Assembly (NCBI GenBank): GCA_022790575.1
Contig: JAAVXM010000044.1
Coordinates: 1 to 46,908 of the forward strand
Direction of reading: 5' to 3'
Length of the DNA stretch: 46,908 bases
Source: Clostridia bacterium
GTDB taxonomy: Bacteria > Bacillota > Clostridia > TANB77 > CAG-508
The translations under genes and the position numbers were made by a program. Below, piece after piece: positions 1-12,339 of the stretch (positions are counted from its first letter, which is position 1; the number at the start of each line of letters is the position of its first letter). The notes beneath the pieces are model-generated. The model ran no database searches. It was given only the letters and a program-made list of their open reading frames with translations, and was not told the DNA's origin.

Positions 1-94
1 ACATATTGAACAGTACTTTTAGTTGATTTTTATATTATTTTCAGGCTTGCAAAATTTTTTTCATGTCTTTATCCTGTATAATAGAAAAGAATTA

Positions 95-123
95 TTGACA
101 AGAAATGCTAAATAGAATATAAT
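95..123 (+). promoter_or_regulatory. sigma-A promoter of first prepilin-like gene
   Basis: Consensus -35 TTGACA (95-100), 17-bp spacer and consensus -10 TATAAT (118-123). It is followed by a purine-rich leader of about 110 nt before the start codon at 238. The same promoter and leader recur at 46591-46737. Confidence 0.85.
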
Positions 124-420
124 GCAAGAAGCATACGAATTGATTACACATAAAGAGAAAGAAAATAAAGAGCAAAAATGAATAAAAAGTAAAAAAAAAG
201 AGAAACATAAGAAGAAAGAAAGGGATGAGACATACAAATGTATGAAGTTAAGTATGTAAAAGAAAAGAAGGAACAAGTAGCAGAGAAAAGAGGAATAACG
301 CTGATAGCGTTAGTTGTAACGATTATAGTATTATTAATACTAGCGGCAACAAGTATAGCAATGTTAGCAGGGGAGAATGGAATAATAAGCCAAGCGCAAA
401 ATGCAAAAAGTAGTTCATCA
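100..420 (+). repeat. dispersed direct repeat, left copy
   Basis: It covers promoter, purine-rich leader and first 60 or so codons of the prepilin-like gene. It aligns with 46596-46908 with scattered substitutions and a few small indels upstream of the start codon; from 220 onward the offset is exactly 46500. Confidence 0.85.
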
Positions 421-1668
421 AAAGCAGAATTTGAGGAAAAAGTGAATCTAGCAGTGACAGCTTCAGGAATAAATGAAGATGGAACAAGAATAGATTTAAG
501 CAAGCTAGATAGTGAATTAAAAAATAATGCCAAAATACCATCAGAGAATATAGCTAAAAGTGGACATAATGATACACTGCCATGGGTAATTACAGAAAAA
601 GATTATATGTATCTAATAACAGAATATGGAAGAGTAGTAGAGATAAAAGGAATAGCATTAGATAAAAGTCAATTGAAATTGTTAAAAAATGAGAGCAAAA
701 CTTTAAGAGTGATAAAGTCAAAAGATGTGAATGGAGATGTGACATGGAGTTCAGAAAATGCAGCAGTAGCAATAGTAGACCAGAATGGGAAAGTGACAGC
801 AGTAGGAGAGGTTGGAGATACAACAAAAATAACAGCAAAAGTAGAAGGGACAGATTATAGTGCAACTTGTGATGTGACAATTGTAAATAACATAGTAGAA
901 GTGACACCAGAAGAAATTGCAACAAATCCAAATAAATATTATGGAAAAGTGGTTAAGAATTATACAGCAGGTGGAGCAATATATAGAATATTCTATGTTG
1001 ATAAAGAAAATAAGTATGGAGATGGAAAATATACAGTATATTTGAAAGCAGACTATAAAGGAGTAAATAACATAAATCTAAATACAGTATATAATAATTA
1101 TACAATAAAAAGTAAAGTAAAAGAGATGAATCCAAATTGGGCAGAGAATAGAAGAACAGCAACATGGAATATAAATGAGAAAGCAGCAGCTTGGTTATGT
1201 GACCCAGAGACAGGGAATAATATAGAACGTCCATGGTCAGAATATTATGAAAGTGGAAAGGCCAATTATGTAATAGGAGGTCCAAGTGCAGAGATGTATG
1301 TCGATTCATATAATAGTGTATCACATACAATAGGGAATAATATATTGAGAGCAAAATATAGAGAAACAGATGTGCCAGGGTATGTATACACAGTAAATGA
1401 GAGTCAAGGTACAATATCAAAAGAGTATTATATTACAGAAAGTGGAATATTAGATTATCAAGATTATGGAAGTATGTATTGTGGAATGAATGGGCAGATG
1501 GGAAGTTATTATTGGTGGATTGCTTCACCTTCGTCTTATACCACATACATAGTGTGTGCCACAGGTGGAAATGCGGCGACTTTGTCTTGTAGTCATTATA
1601 GTACTGCACATGGTGTGTGTCCATTAGTTTCTCTAAAATCAGATTTCAAAGTACAAATAGAACTATAG
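238..1668 (+). CDS. prepilin-like secreted protein with Ig-like (BIG2) domain and C-type-lectin-like variable C-terminus
   Basis: This is probably an exported, membrane-anchored surface protein of 476 residues. Residues 1-18 are a charged leader, followed by Gly19 and a type IV prepilin-like hydrophobic helix (ITLIALVVTIIVLLILA). The Glu at mature position 5 that most type IV pilins have is replaced by Ala. Residues about 138-218 look like a bacterial Ig-like group 2 domain (TWSSENAAVAIVDQNGKVTAV). The C-terminal third (from about residue 220) is homologous to that of the protein at 18803-20599 and ends in WWIASPSS...GVCPLVSLKSDF, a pattern seen in C-type-lectin/FGE-like folds, including targets of diversity-generating retroelements. 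No pilus assembly genes are nearby. The start is fixed by the near-identical paralog at 46738. The purine-rich SD (AAAGGGATGAG) sits rather far upstream. The binding function is inferred. Confidence 0.8.
   Translation: MYEVKYVKEKKEQVAEKRGITLIALVVTIIVLLILAATSIAMLAGENGIISQAQNAKSSSSKAEFEEKVNLAVTASGINEDGTRIDLSKLDSELKNNAKIPSENIAKSGHNDTLPWVITEKDYMYLITEYGRVVEIKGIALDKSQLKLLKNESKTLRVIKSKDVNGDVTWSSENAAVAIVDQNGKVTAVGEVGDTTKITAKVEGTDYSATCDVTIVNNIVEVTPEEIATNPNKYYGKVVKNYTAGGAIYRIFYVDKENKYGDGKYTVYLKADYKGVNNINLNTVYNNYTIKSKVKEMNPNWAENRRTATWNINEKAAAWLCDPETGNNIERPWSEYYESGKANYVIGGPSAEMYVDSYNSVSHTIGNNILRAKYRETDVPGYVYTVNESQGTISKEYYITESGILDYQDYGSMYCGMNGQMGSYYWWIASPSSYTTYIVCATGGNAATLSCSHYSTAHGVCPLVSLKSDFKVQIEL
1513..1653 (+). 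other. candidate DGR-type variable region 1
   Basis: This segment encodes W426-W427 through the final LKSDF. Local G+C is 40 of 90 bases at 1531-1620, well above the rest of the gene. Against the equivalent segment at 20438-20571, the framework residues W, W, A, S, P, V, C, G, A, L, S, Y, GV, P, LV and LKSDF are kept while the positions between them differ. This is the behaviour expected of adenine-mutagenised AAY codons. No template repeat was seen in the window. Confidence 0.45.
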
Positions 1669-1708
1669 AATAAGTTTACATTTTGTTTCTCAATAATACC
1701 ATTTTACT

Positions 1709-1747
1709 AACTAAATATCCCCCAGATAATCTGGGGGATATTTAGTT
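1709..1747. terminator. bidirectional terminator hairpin
   Basis: A perfect inverted repeat with 18-bp arms (1709-1726 and 1730-1747) and a 3-nt loop, with a C5/G5 core. It lies between the convergent genes ending at 1668 and 1751, so it probably stops transcription from both sides. Confidence 0.85.
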
Positions 1748-1750
1748 GAG

Positions 1751-2179
1751 TCACTTTTTTTCTTTGTACAATCTGATGATTGCAAGATAATAACCATTAT
1801 CTAATGCAATAGAATGTGAGTTGTTCTTTTTAGCTTCAGATACATCAAGTCTCTCAACGACCTCAAATGCTCTAACAGATTTTAAATCATAATCACTAAT
1901 TTGAGAAAGAACATCTCTAACACTTAAATCATCGAACCCATAGAACTTGCCATACAAGCAGATGAAATCTTTGCATTGCCAATTATCAAGTTCATCTTTG
2001 CTAACCTCTTCACGAACATCAACAGCATAATTCTGTATAAAGCTGTAATCAATGAGTTCAGAGAAAGAGAAATCTCTGAGATAGTGTAACTTGCCATCTA
2101 CCATGGTAACAGGCTTGATGACTTCATACCGTTTCATCAATTCATTGTCAGAAATGACAGGTACAAGTATTTTTAACAT
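1751..2179 (-). CDS. hypothetical protein (142 aa), orphan
   Basis: I do not recognise the family. The product is a soluble, acidic protein of 142 residues with no signal peptide or membrane segment, starting MLKILVPVISDNELMKRYEV and ending in a basic tail. It is a real gene by its signals: a strong SD (AGGAGGT, plus-strand 2190-2196) at correct spacing, a near-consensus minus-strand promoter at 2265-2293, and a shared hairpin terminator at 1709-1747. It is a monocistronic gene against the general direction of transcription. Its base composition is slightly less A/T-rich than its neighbours, which is compatible with acquisition by transfer. Confidence 0.75.
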   Translation of the reverse strand: MLKILVPVISDNELMKRYEVIKPVTMVDGKLHYLRDFSFSELIDYSFIQNYAVDVREEVSKDELDNWQCKDFICLYGKFYGFDDLSVRDVLSQISDYDLKSVRAFEVVERLDVSEAKKNNSHSIALDNGYYLAIIRLYKEKK

Positions 2180-2264
2180 TGTGACTACCTCCTAAAATTC
2201 TTTTTGGAGTTTAGAAACCTAAAAGCTATGAACTTATTGATTTCCATACGATAGGTACCTTAAA

Positions 2265-2293
2265 AGTATAACATGTTGCATGCATTATGTCAA
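2265..2293 (-). promoter_or_regulatory. sigma-A promoter of the 142-aa orphan gene
   Basis: Read on the minus strand: -35 TTGACA (2288-2293), 17-bp spacer, -10 TATACT (2265-2270). Transcription would begin about 80 nt upstream of the start codon. Confidence 0.8.
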
Positions 2294-2354
2294 TAATAAA
2301 AAAGTTAATGTAACCCCAAATTTTTTCTAATATTAAAAAAATAATCATAAAATA

Positions 2355-2383
2355 TTGCAAAATTACATATTATACTATATAAT
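2355..2383 (+). promoter_or_regulatory. sigma-A promoter of the symporter gene
   Basis: -35 TTGCAA (2355-2360), 17-bp spacer, -10 TATAAT (2378-2383), about 60 nt before the start codon at 2447. Confidence 0.75.
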
Positions 2384-2446
2384 AGAAAACAAATCCTGAA
2401 GATATAACTATATTTTCAGTTGCCTTTATTGAAATGAGGTAGTATT

Positions 2447-3739
2447 ATGAAAAATTTTTTAAAAAATTACAAGTCAACGATTATATTATTAGTTGCCATA
2501 ATCGTTGGAGCAATTTTTGGAATGATATTCCAAGAAAAGGCAACAATTCTTAGTCCTTTAGGAGATTTATTCTTAAATCTTTTATTAGTTATCATAGTTC
2601 CACTTATATTTTTAACAATAACAACATCAATATCAAAAATGAAAACACCAAAAAGATTAGGTAAAATAATGATTACCATAATAGGAGTATTTATATGTAC
2701 ATCAATAATAGCAGTATTAGTAGGATTTGCAAGTACATATTTTATCAAACTAGTAAATCCAGAAGATGGAGAGCAAATAAGAGCATCATTAGAAGAGACG
2801 ACTGAAGAAGTAAGTGATGAAGAAGAGGAAGAGCCTACAATACTAGACAGAACAGTAAGTTTACTAACAGTAAATGATTTCCAAAAAATATTATCAAAAG
2901 AAAACATAATGGCATTATTAGTTGCATCAATAATATTTGGATTAGCATTAAACATGACAGGAGAGAAGGCAAAGCCAGTAACAGACTTTTTAATAGCAGC
3001 AAATGAGGTAATAAACAATGTTATAAAGATAATAATGTATTATGCACCAATAGGGTTAGGATGTTATTTTGCAGCATTAGTAGGAAACTTTGGTCAAACA
3101 ATAGTAGTAGGATATCTAAAGACATTTATAGTATATACAGTAGTGGCACTAACATTCTACTTCATAATGTATACAATTTATGCATTTATAGCAGGAGGAA
3201 AGAAAGGAATAAAAGCATTCTGGACAAATGCAATACCATCAACACTAACAGCAATTGCAACATGTTCTAGTGCTGCATCAATACCAGTAAATGTAGAATG
3301 TAGCAAAAAAATGGGAGTACCAGAAGACATAGCAGAAACAACAATACCATTAGGAACAAGTTTCCACAAAGATGGTTCAATAATAGGTTCAGTATTCAAA
3401 ATAATGTTTTTAGTATGTTTATTTGGAACAAGTTTAGCAACAGCAGGAGATGTATTTGGTGTTTTAGGAGTTGCATTACTTGCTAACTTATTAATTACAG
3501 CTGTACCAATTGGTGGAGGTACAATATCAGAAATGTTAATAATAACTATGATGGGATATCCAGTTGCAGCATTACCAATATTAACAATAATAGCAACAAT
3601 AATAGATGCACCAGCAACAATGTTAAATGTAGTAGGAGACACAGTATCATCTATGATGGTTACCAGAGTTGTTGATGGAAAAGACTGGATGACAAAAGAA
3701 GAAAATTTCTCTGAAGGAAAAGAGAGGCAAACAGTTTAG
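2447..3739 (+). CDS. dicarboxylate/amino acid:cation symporter (DAACS/SLC1 family)
   Basis: A secondary transporter of 430 residues, about the usual length for the GltP/DctA/SstT family, which imports glutamate, aspartate or C4-dicarboxylates with Na+ or H+. Visible features are multiple hydrophobic helices, the serine-rich hairpin motif (TCSSAASIPV, about residue 272) and a downstream FHKDGSIIGS segment where many relatives have NMDGT. The substitution in this substrate/ion-binding motif suggests a divergent subgroup, so the substrate is not assignable. Residues about 115-129 form an unusual loop, EETTEEVSDEEEEEP, between early helices. The gene is monocistronic, with its own promoter and a terminator at 3813-3845. 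Confidence 0.88.
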   Translation: MKNFLKNYKSTIILLVAIIVGAIFGMIFQEKATILSPLGDLFLNLLLVIIVPLIFLTITTSISKMKTPKRLGKIMITIIGVFICTSIIAVLVGFASTYFIKLVNPEDGEQIRASLEETTEEVSDEEEEEPTILDRTVSLLTVNDFQKILSKENIMALLVASIIFGLALNMTGEKAKPVTDFLIAANEVINNVIKIIMYYAPIGLGCYFAALVGNFGQTIVVGYLKTFIVYTVVALTFYFIMYTIYAFIAGGKKGIKAFWTNAIPSTLTAIATCSSAASIPVNVECSKKMGVPEDIAETTIPLGTSFHKDGSIIGSVFKIMFLVCLFGTSLATAGDVFGVLGVALLANLLITAVPIGGGTISEMLIITMMGYPVAALPILTIIATIIDAPATMLNVVGDTVSSMMVTRVVDGKDWMTKEENFSEGKERQTV

Positions 3740-3812
3740 GAAAAAATACCAATTTAAGCAAAATTAAATTGTTAATATAAATTAAGATAATAATAAAAAA
3801 TAAAGGACAATA

Positions 3813-3845
3813 AAGAACTGTGAATAAAACACAGTTCTTATTTTT
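3813..3845 (+). terminator. intrinsic terminator after symporter
   Basis: Ten-bp stem (AAGAACTGTG, 3813-3822, with 3830-3839), 7-nt loop, followed by a run of T. Confidence 0.85.
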
Positions 3846-3970
3846 GTACTTTTAAGACTAATTCATATTTTTTTAGTTCTATCATGTTTAATAGTAGTAA
3901 TTACAGTTCTATTATTAAACATTTGGAATATAATTAAAAGAGAAGAATTGTGAAAATTATGTGAAAATTA

Positions 3971-3999
3971 TTGACAAAGAATTCAATAGGGTATATATT
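3971..3999 (+). promoter_or_regulatory. sigma-A promoter of groESL
   Basis: -35 TTGACA (3971-3976), 17-bp spacer, -10 TATATT (3994-3999). The CIRCE operator begins 2 nt downstream, so bound HrcA would cover the transcription start. Confidence 0.85.
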
Positions 4000-4000
4000 A

Positions 4001-4027
4001 TTAGCAGTCAAACAAAAAGAGTGCTAA
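4001..4027 (+). promoter_or_regulatory. CIRCE operator (HrcA binding site)
   Basis: TTAGCAGTC, 9-nt spacer, GAGTGCTAA. The consensus is TTAGCACTC-N9-GAGTGCTAA, so there is one mismatch, in the left arm. HrcA represses groESL through this element in Firmicutes; hrcA itself is not in the window. Confidence 0.93.
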
Positions 4028-4048
4028 TAACATGTTTTTAGTAGTTAA

Positions 4049-6021
<1,973 letters not shown>

Positions 6022-6065
6022 TACAATACATGAATCACACAATTAATAAATTTAATAATAGTGCA

Positions 6066-6103
6066 AAACTCATAATATAAAAATATTATATTATGAGTTT
6101 TTT
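6066..6103 (+). terminator. intrinsic terminator after groEL
   Basis: Thirteen-bp perfect stem (6066-6078 with 6088-6100) followed by TTT. The decayed prepilin reading frame begins immediately downstream. Confidence 0.8.
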
Positions 6104-6112
6104 GCAGTATTT

Positions 6113-7239
6113 ATTATTTACAATACTATAAGAGTTGTCACACTTATTGTTCTTTTAATATTAGCAGGAGTTAGTATAGCATTATTAATAGGAGAAAATG
6201 GAATAATAAGACAGGCGACAGAGGCAAAAGAAAGCAGTAGGGAAGTAGAAGTAAGAGAAAAGTTAGAATTAACATTACTTAGTGCATATAATGAAAAAGT
6301 ATTAAATAATGAATACAACCAAAACGAATTTTTAAATAATATGATAACAACTAAAATAGAAAAAGTAGAAGTAAAAGGAGATATATCAATAGTAGATGGA
6401 TATGCATATGAATTAGATAGAAGTGTACCTAAAATAGGAAGATATAAAGGAAAAGAAAAAGACTTAATATTTCCAGAAGTGGAAGCAACAGTAAAACTAG
6501 CAGAAGATGGTAAAACAGCAACAATAACAATAACAGCAAAAGAAGAGAAAAATGGAATAAATAAAATAGAAATATGGCAAGCAGGAGAAAAGCTAGAAGA
6601 GTTTACATATGATAATATAAAAGAAGAGATAATAAAAGGATATATAGCAAAACAAAATGGAAAATACACAATAAAAGTATATGCAGACTTAATGAACAGT
6701 ACAAAAGTAGAAGTAGAAGGACTAGTGGCATCAGTAAAATTTGAACCAGAAGGAAGTAATGAATGGAAGAAAGAACACACAACAAAAGTAACAATAAAAG
6801 AAACAGAAGAAAGAGTAATAGAGTCAAAGTATCAATGGACAAATAGTGTAGTAGAACCAGGAGATGAAACATTTACAGAAATCTTTGAAAGTGGAGATAC
6901 AATAACAAAAAATGGATTTACAGCAACCAAATATTCAAGTACAGGAATAACATTAAGTGTAACAAAAAAATAAATGTAACAGGCTTAACAACAGGAAATC
7001 ACAATTGTAAAGTAATAGTATATGATGCAGAAAATAATAGTAGTAATATATGTTACTGTATTCCAAACAACTCCATCAGTTTCAAGTACAGGAGTATATA
7101 CTGGTTCAACATTTGGTGGATTTGTATATCCTCTTCATATGGTAATGTAACAAGTGAAAATCCACAAGAATATTCACAAAAATCTGGTGGTGAAAAGAAT
7201 AGGAACTATTGGTATATATATAGGAGTGTATTAGTATAA
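6113..7239 (+). pseudogene. decayed prepilin-like gene (5'-truncated, frameshifted)
   Basis: From about 6122 the frame reads TIRVVTLIVLLILAGVSIALLIGENGIIRQA, the hydrophobic prepilin-like helix of this family. The start codon, basic leader and Gly cleavage site are missing, and the groEL terminator sits where they should be. The frame continues to a stop at 6971-6973, just after a run of seven A. The homologous reading resumes in another frame (NVTGLTTGNHNCKVIVYDAENN), shifts again near 7050 (TVFQTTPSVSSTGVYTGS) and returns (GNVTSENPQEYSQKSGG), ending at 7239. At least three indels are needed to connect it. No promoter or SD was found. An internal ATG at 6341 opens 210 codons, but it lies well inside the homologous region and has no clear SD. 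Confidence 0.8.
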
Positions 7240-7296
7240 AATAGGACAAACTCATTTTAAGAAATTAGCAGTGTGGATACTTTTAGAACATAAGTA

Positions 7297-7325
7297 TTGC
7301 AATTTTTGGAAAATTAAAGTATAAT
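7297..7325 (+). promoter_or_regulatory. sigma-A promoter of alaS
   Basis: -35 TTGCAA (7297-7302), 17-bp spacer, -10 TATAAT (7320-7325). The leader to the start at 7379 is short and shows no T-box. Confidence 0.75.
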
Positions 7326-7378
7326 CAATACATAAAATAAAACAATAAAAAATAAGGGCATAAAGGGAGATGAAATAA

Positions 7379-9133
7379 ATGAAAGCAATAGAAATAAGAA
7401 ACAAATACTTAAACTTTTTCAAAAAGAATGGTCATGAAATAATACCATCAGCGCCATTAATACCAGAGAACGACCCATCAGTATTATTTACAACAGCAGG
7501 GATGCAACCATTAGTACCATATTTATTAGGAGAAAAGCACCCAAATGGGACAAGACTAGTAGACTATCAAAAATGTGTTAGAACAAACGACATAGAAGAA
7601 GTAGGAGACAACAGACACTTAACATATTTTGAAATGTTAGGGAACTGGTCTTTAGGTGATTACTTTAAAGAAGAATCAATAAAAATGAGTTATGAATTCT
7701 TAACAAAAGAATTAAACATAGAACCAGAAAAAATTTCTGTAACATGTTTTGCAGGAGATGAGGACTGTCCAAGAGATGAAGTAACAGCAAAATGTTGGAA
7801 AGAAGTAGGAATACCAGAAGAAAGAATATACTTTTTTGGAAAAGACGATAATTGGTGGATTGCTGGAGAAGAAGGTCCATGTGGGCCAGACACAGAAATG
7901 TTTTATGATACAGGAAAGCCAAAATGTTCAGAAGAATGTAATCCATCATGTGACTGTGGCAAATATGTTGAAATATGGAATAATGTATTTATGGAATATT
8001 TCAAAGACAAAAGTGGAAAATACACAAAGCTAAAACAACACAATGTAGACACAGGGCTTGGATTAGAAAGAATGGCAATGCTATTACAAGGAAAAGAGAC
8101 TCCATTTGAAACAGAAATATTTGAACCAATAATGAACAAATTAGTAGAAATTCAGAAAGTAGACAACATAGAAAGTAGAAGAATAATAGCAGAGCATTTA
8201 CGTTCAAGTATGATGATAATATGTGATGGAGGAAAACCAAGTAATATAGATAGAGGATATATTTTAAGAAGGTTAATACGTAGAATGATTAGACATATGA
8301 ACAATTTACAAATTCCACTAGAAGAGTTATCAACACTAATAGACATAAATGTGGAAAACCTAAAAGAAATGTATCCAATACTTGAAGAAAAAAGGGAGAC
8401 ACTAAAAACAGTAATAACAGAAGAAAAAGACAAATTTGTAAAAACATTAACAAAAGGTGAAAAAGAATTTATAAAAGAAATAGAAGAAGTAAAAAAGCAA
8501 GGAAAAGACATTGTAGATGGTAAAATGGTATTTAGGTTATATGACACATATGGTTTCCCACCAGAAGTAACAGAAGAATTAGCAAGAGAAAATGGAATGC
8601 AAATAGATAAAAAAGAATTTGAAAGACTATTTAAAGAACATCAAGAAAAATCAAGAGCAGGAGCAGAGCAAAAATTCAAAGGTGGACTAGCTGGTACAGG
8701 AGAAATGGAAACAAAATATCATACGGCAACACATCTATTAAATGCAGCATTAAGACAAGTATTAGGAGAACATGTACATCAAAGAGGAAGTAATATTACT
8801 GCAGAAAGAATGAGATTCGATTTTTCACATGACAATAAAATGACTGAAGAGGAAAAGCAAAAAACAGAAGCACTTGTAAATGAATGGATAGCAGAAGCGA
8901 TACCAGTTGAGCATATAGAAATGAAAAAAGAAGAAGCAATAAAATCAGGAGCAGAAGCGATGTTCATAGAAAAATATGGAGACATAGTATCTGTATATAA
9001 AATAGGAGATAAATCAATAGAATTATGTGGAGGGCCACATGTATCAAACACATCAGAATTAGGACACTTTAAGATAAAAAAAGAAGAATCAAGTTCTTCA
9101 GGTGTTCGTAGAATCAAAGCCATTTTAGAATAA
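7379..9133 (+). CDS. alaS: alanyl-tRNA synthetase, short form
   Basis: Charges tRNA-Ala with alanine and edits mischarged Ser/Gly. The class II catalytic domain is at the N-terminus (IRNKYLNFFKKNGHEIIPSA; FTTAGMQPLVPYLLG; RTNDIEEVGDNRHLTYFEMLGNWS). The editing domain keeps its zinc ligands: H448 and H452 (HTATH) and C550 and H554 (CGGPH). The protein stops at SGVRRIKAILE, right after the editing domain, giving 584 residues against about 870 in typical bacteria. The C-terminal oligomerisation and C-Ala region is absent. The downstream HIT gene follows a normal stop and no remnant of the missing part is visible, so this looks like a natural short form. SD AAGGGAGATG precedes the start. Confidence 0.93.
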   Translation: MKAIEIRNKYLNFFKKNGHEIIPSAPLIPENDPSVLFTTAGMQPLVPYLLGEKHPNGTRLVDYQKCVRTNDIEEVGDNRHLTYFEMLGNWSLGDYFKEESIKMSYEFLTKELNIEPEKISVTCFAGDEDCPRDEVTAKCWKEVGIPEERIYFFGKDDNWWIAGEEGPCGPDTEMFYDTGKPKCSEECNPSCDCGKYVEIWNNVFMEYFKDKSGKYTKLKQHNVDTGLGLERMAMLLQGKETPFETEIFEPIMNKLVEIQKVDNIESRRIIAEHLRSSMMIICDGGKPSNIDRGYILRRLIRRMIRHMNNLQIPLEELSTLIDINVENLKEMYPILEEKRETLKTVITEEKDKFVKTLTKGEKEFIKEIEEVKKQGKDIVDGKMVFRLYDTYGFPPEVTEELARENGMQIDKKEFERLFKEHQEKSRAGAEQKFKGGLAGTGEMETKYHTATHLLNAALRQVLGEHVHQRGSNITAERMRFDFSHDNKMTEEEKQKTEALVNEWIAEAIPVEHIEMKKEEAIKSGAEAMFIEKYGDIVSVYKIGDKSIELCGGPHVSNTSELGHFKIKKEESSSSGVRRIKAILE

Positions 9134-9188
9134 AAAAGTTATTTATGATAATAGAGAATTGTAGATAGCAAAAAGAAAGGAAAATTCA

Positions 9189-9536
9189 ATGGAAGAAAAT
9201 TGTATATTTTGTAAGATTATAAAGGGAGAAGTCCCATCAAGTAAAGTATATGAAGATGAAGAGATATTAGCATTTAATGATATTGACCCAGCAGCTCCAA
9301 TTCATATATTAGTAATCCCTAAAAAACATATAAAATCACTTGCAGAAATGCAAGAAGAAGACACAAGATTAATTAGTCAAATTTATAAAGTAATAAATAA
9401 AATAGCAGAAGACCAAGGATTTAAAGAAAAGGGATATAGAGTAATAGTAAATTGTGGAAAAGATGGAGGTCAAGAAGTAGGCCATTTACACTTCCATTTA
9501 CTAGCAGGAACACAACTAGGAGAAAAAATTGTATAA
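9189..9536 (+). CDS. HIT family hydrolase (HinT-like)
   Basis: A purine nucleoside phosphoramidase-type histidine-triad protein of 115 residues, the usual size. It starts ENCIFCKIIKGEVPSSKVYEDE and carries the catalytic triad H99-L-H101-F-H103 near the C-terminus (EVGHLHFHLLAG). It lies 55 nt after alaS with an AGAAAGGA SD and may share alaS's transcript. The cellular substrate is not evident. Confidence 0.93.
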   Translation: MEENCIFCKIIKGEVPSSKVYEDEEILAFNDIDPAAPIHILVIPKKHIKSLAEMQEEDTRLISQIYKVINKIAEDQGFKEKGYRVIVNCGKDGGQEVGHLHFHLLAGTQLGEKIV

Positions 9537-9564
9537 AACTCTACCAACTAATGCAAAAATGTGG

Positions 9565-9570
9565 TATAAT
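9565..9570 (+). promoter_or_regulatory. extended -10 promoter of the sortase gene
   Basis: TGGTATAAT (9562-9570), an extended -10 of TG-N-TATAAT type. No good -35 is seen 17 bp upstream. Confidence 0.5.
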
Positions 9571-9622
9571 AGAAGTATAGTAGATTGATATAGCATAAAA
9601 TTATGCTAGAATGGAGGTTTTT

Positions 9623-10270
9623 ATGGATAGTAAATTTAGTAATATATTAACCATTTTATTAGTAATAGTAATAATTGCCATAATAGGAATAGTTGGGTTT
9701 TTAGGTTATAAATACATCAAAAATGAATCATCAAAAAACAATGCTGAAGACTTTGTAGACTCATTTAATGAACAAAATTCAAACAACAAAAATAATAAAC
9801 CAACAGGAGATGCAACATTTGAAGGAGTACAAGAAAATAAAGACAACCAAACAGAAGGAAAGCCACAATATAAAGGATATGATATGGTTGGAACAATAGA
9901 AATACCAGCAACAAAGGTTAAATACCCTGTATTAGACCACTCAACATTATCAAAAACATCATTAGAGACATCTGTTGTAGAGATATATGGACCAGGGCTA
10001 AATCAAGTTGGTAATACAACAATAGCAGGGCATAATTTTAGAAATGGAACATTTTTTTCAAATAATAAGAAATTAAATGTAGGTGATAAAATATATATAA
10101 CAGATTTATCTGGAAAGAAACAATCATATACGATTTATAACAAATATGAAACAGATGAAAATGATTCAGATTATATGGTAAGAGATACACAAGGAGCAGT
10201 AGAAGTATCATTAACAACATGTACAGATGACAGTAAAGCAAGACTAATAATTTGGGCAAAAGCTGATTAA
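9623..10270 (+). CDS. sortase (class D-like)
   Basis: A membrane-anchored transpeptidase of 215 residues that cleaves an LPxTG-like signal and joins the protein to the cell wall. One N-terminal membrane helix (about residues 6-31) is followed by a low-complexity Asn/Lys linker and the sortase domain (MVGTIEIPATKVKYPVL). Catalytic residues are H137 (IAGHNF), C200 (LTTCTDD) and R207 (KARLIIWAK). The start is placed at 9623 because the upstream in-frame ATG at 9611 overlaps the GGAGG SD. A likely substrate is the VWA protein at 17048-18427. The class assignment is tentative. Confidence 0.85.
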   Translation: MDSKFSNILTILLVIVIIAIIGIVGFLGYKYIKNESSKNNAEDFVDSFNEQNSNNKNNKPTGDATFEGVQENKDNQTEGKPQYKGYDMVGTIEIPATKVKYPVLDHSTLSKTSLETSVVEIYGPGLNQVGNTTIAGHNFRNGTFFSNNKKLNVGDKIYITDLSGKKQSYTIYNKYETDENDSDYMVRDTQGAVEVSLTTCTDDSKARLIIWAKAD

Positions 10271-10274
10271 AAAA

Positions 10275-12339
<2,065 letters not shown>

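Noticed and set aside
6341..6973. Independent 210-aa gene starting at the internal ATG
   Set aside because: Homology to the prepilin-like family extends upstream of this ATG in the same frame, and there is no promoter or clear SD. It is better described as part of a pseudogene.
7326..7378. T-box upstream of alaS
   Set aside because: The leader is about 50 nt, too short for a T-box, and lacks the conserved AGGGTGGNACCGCG core.
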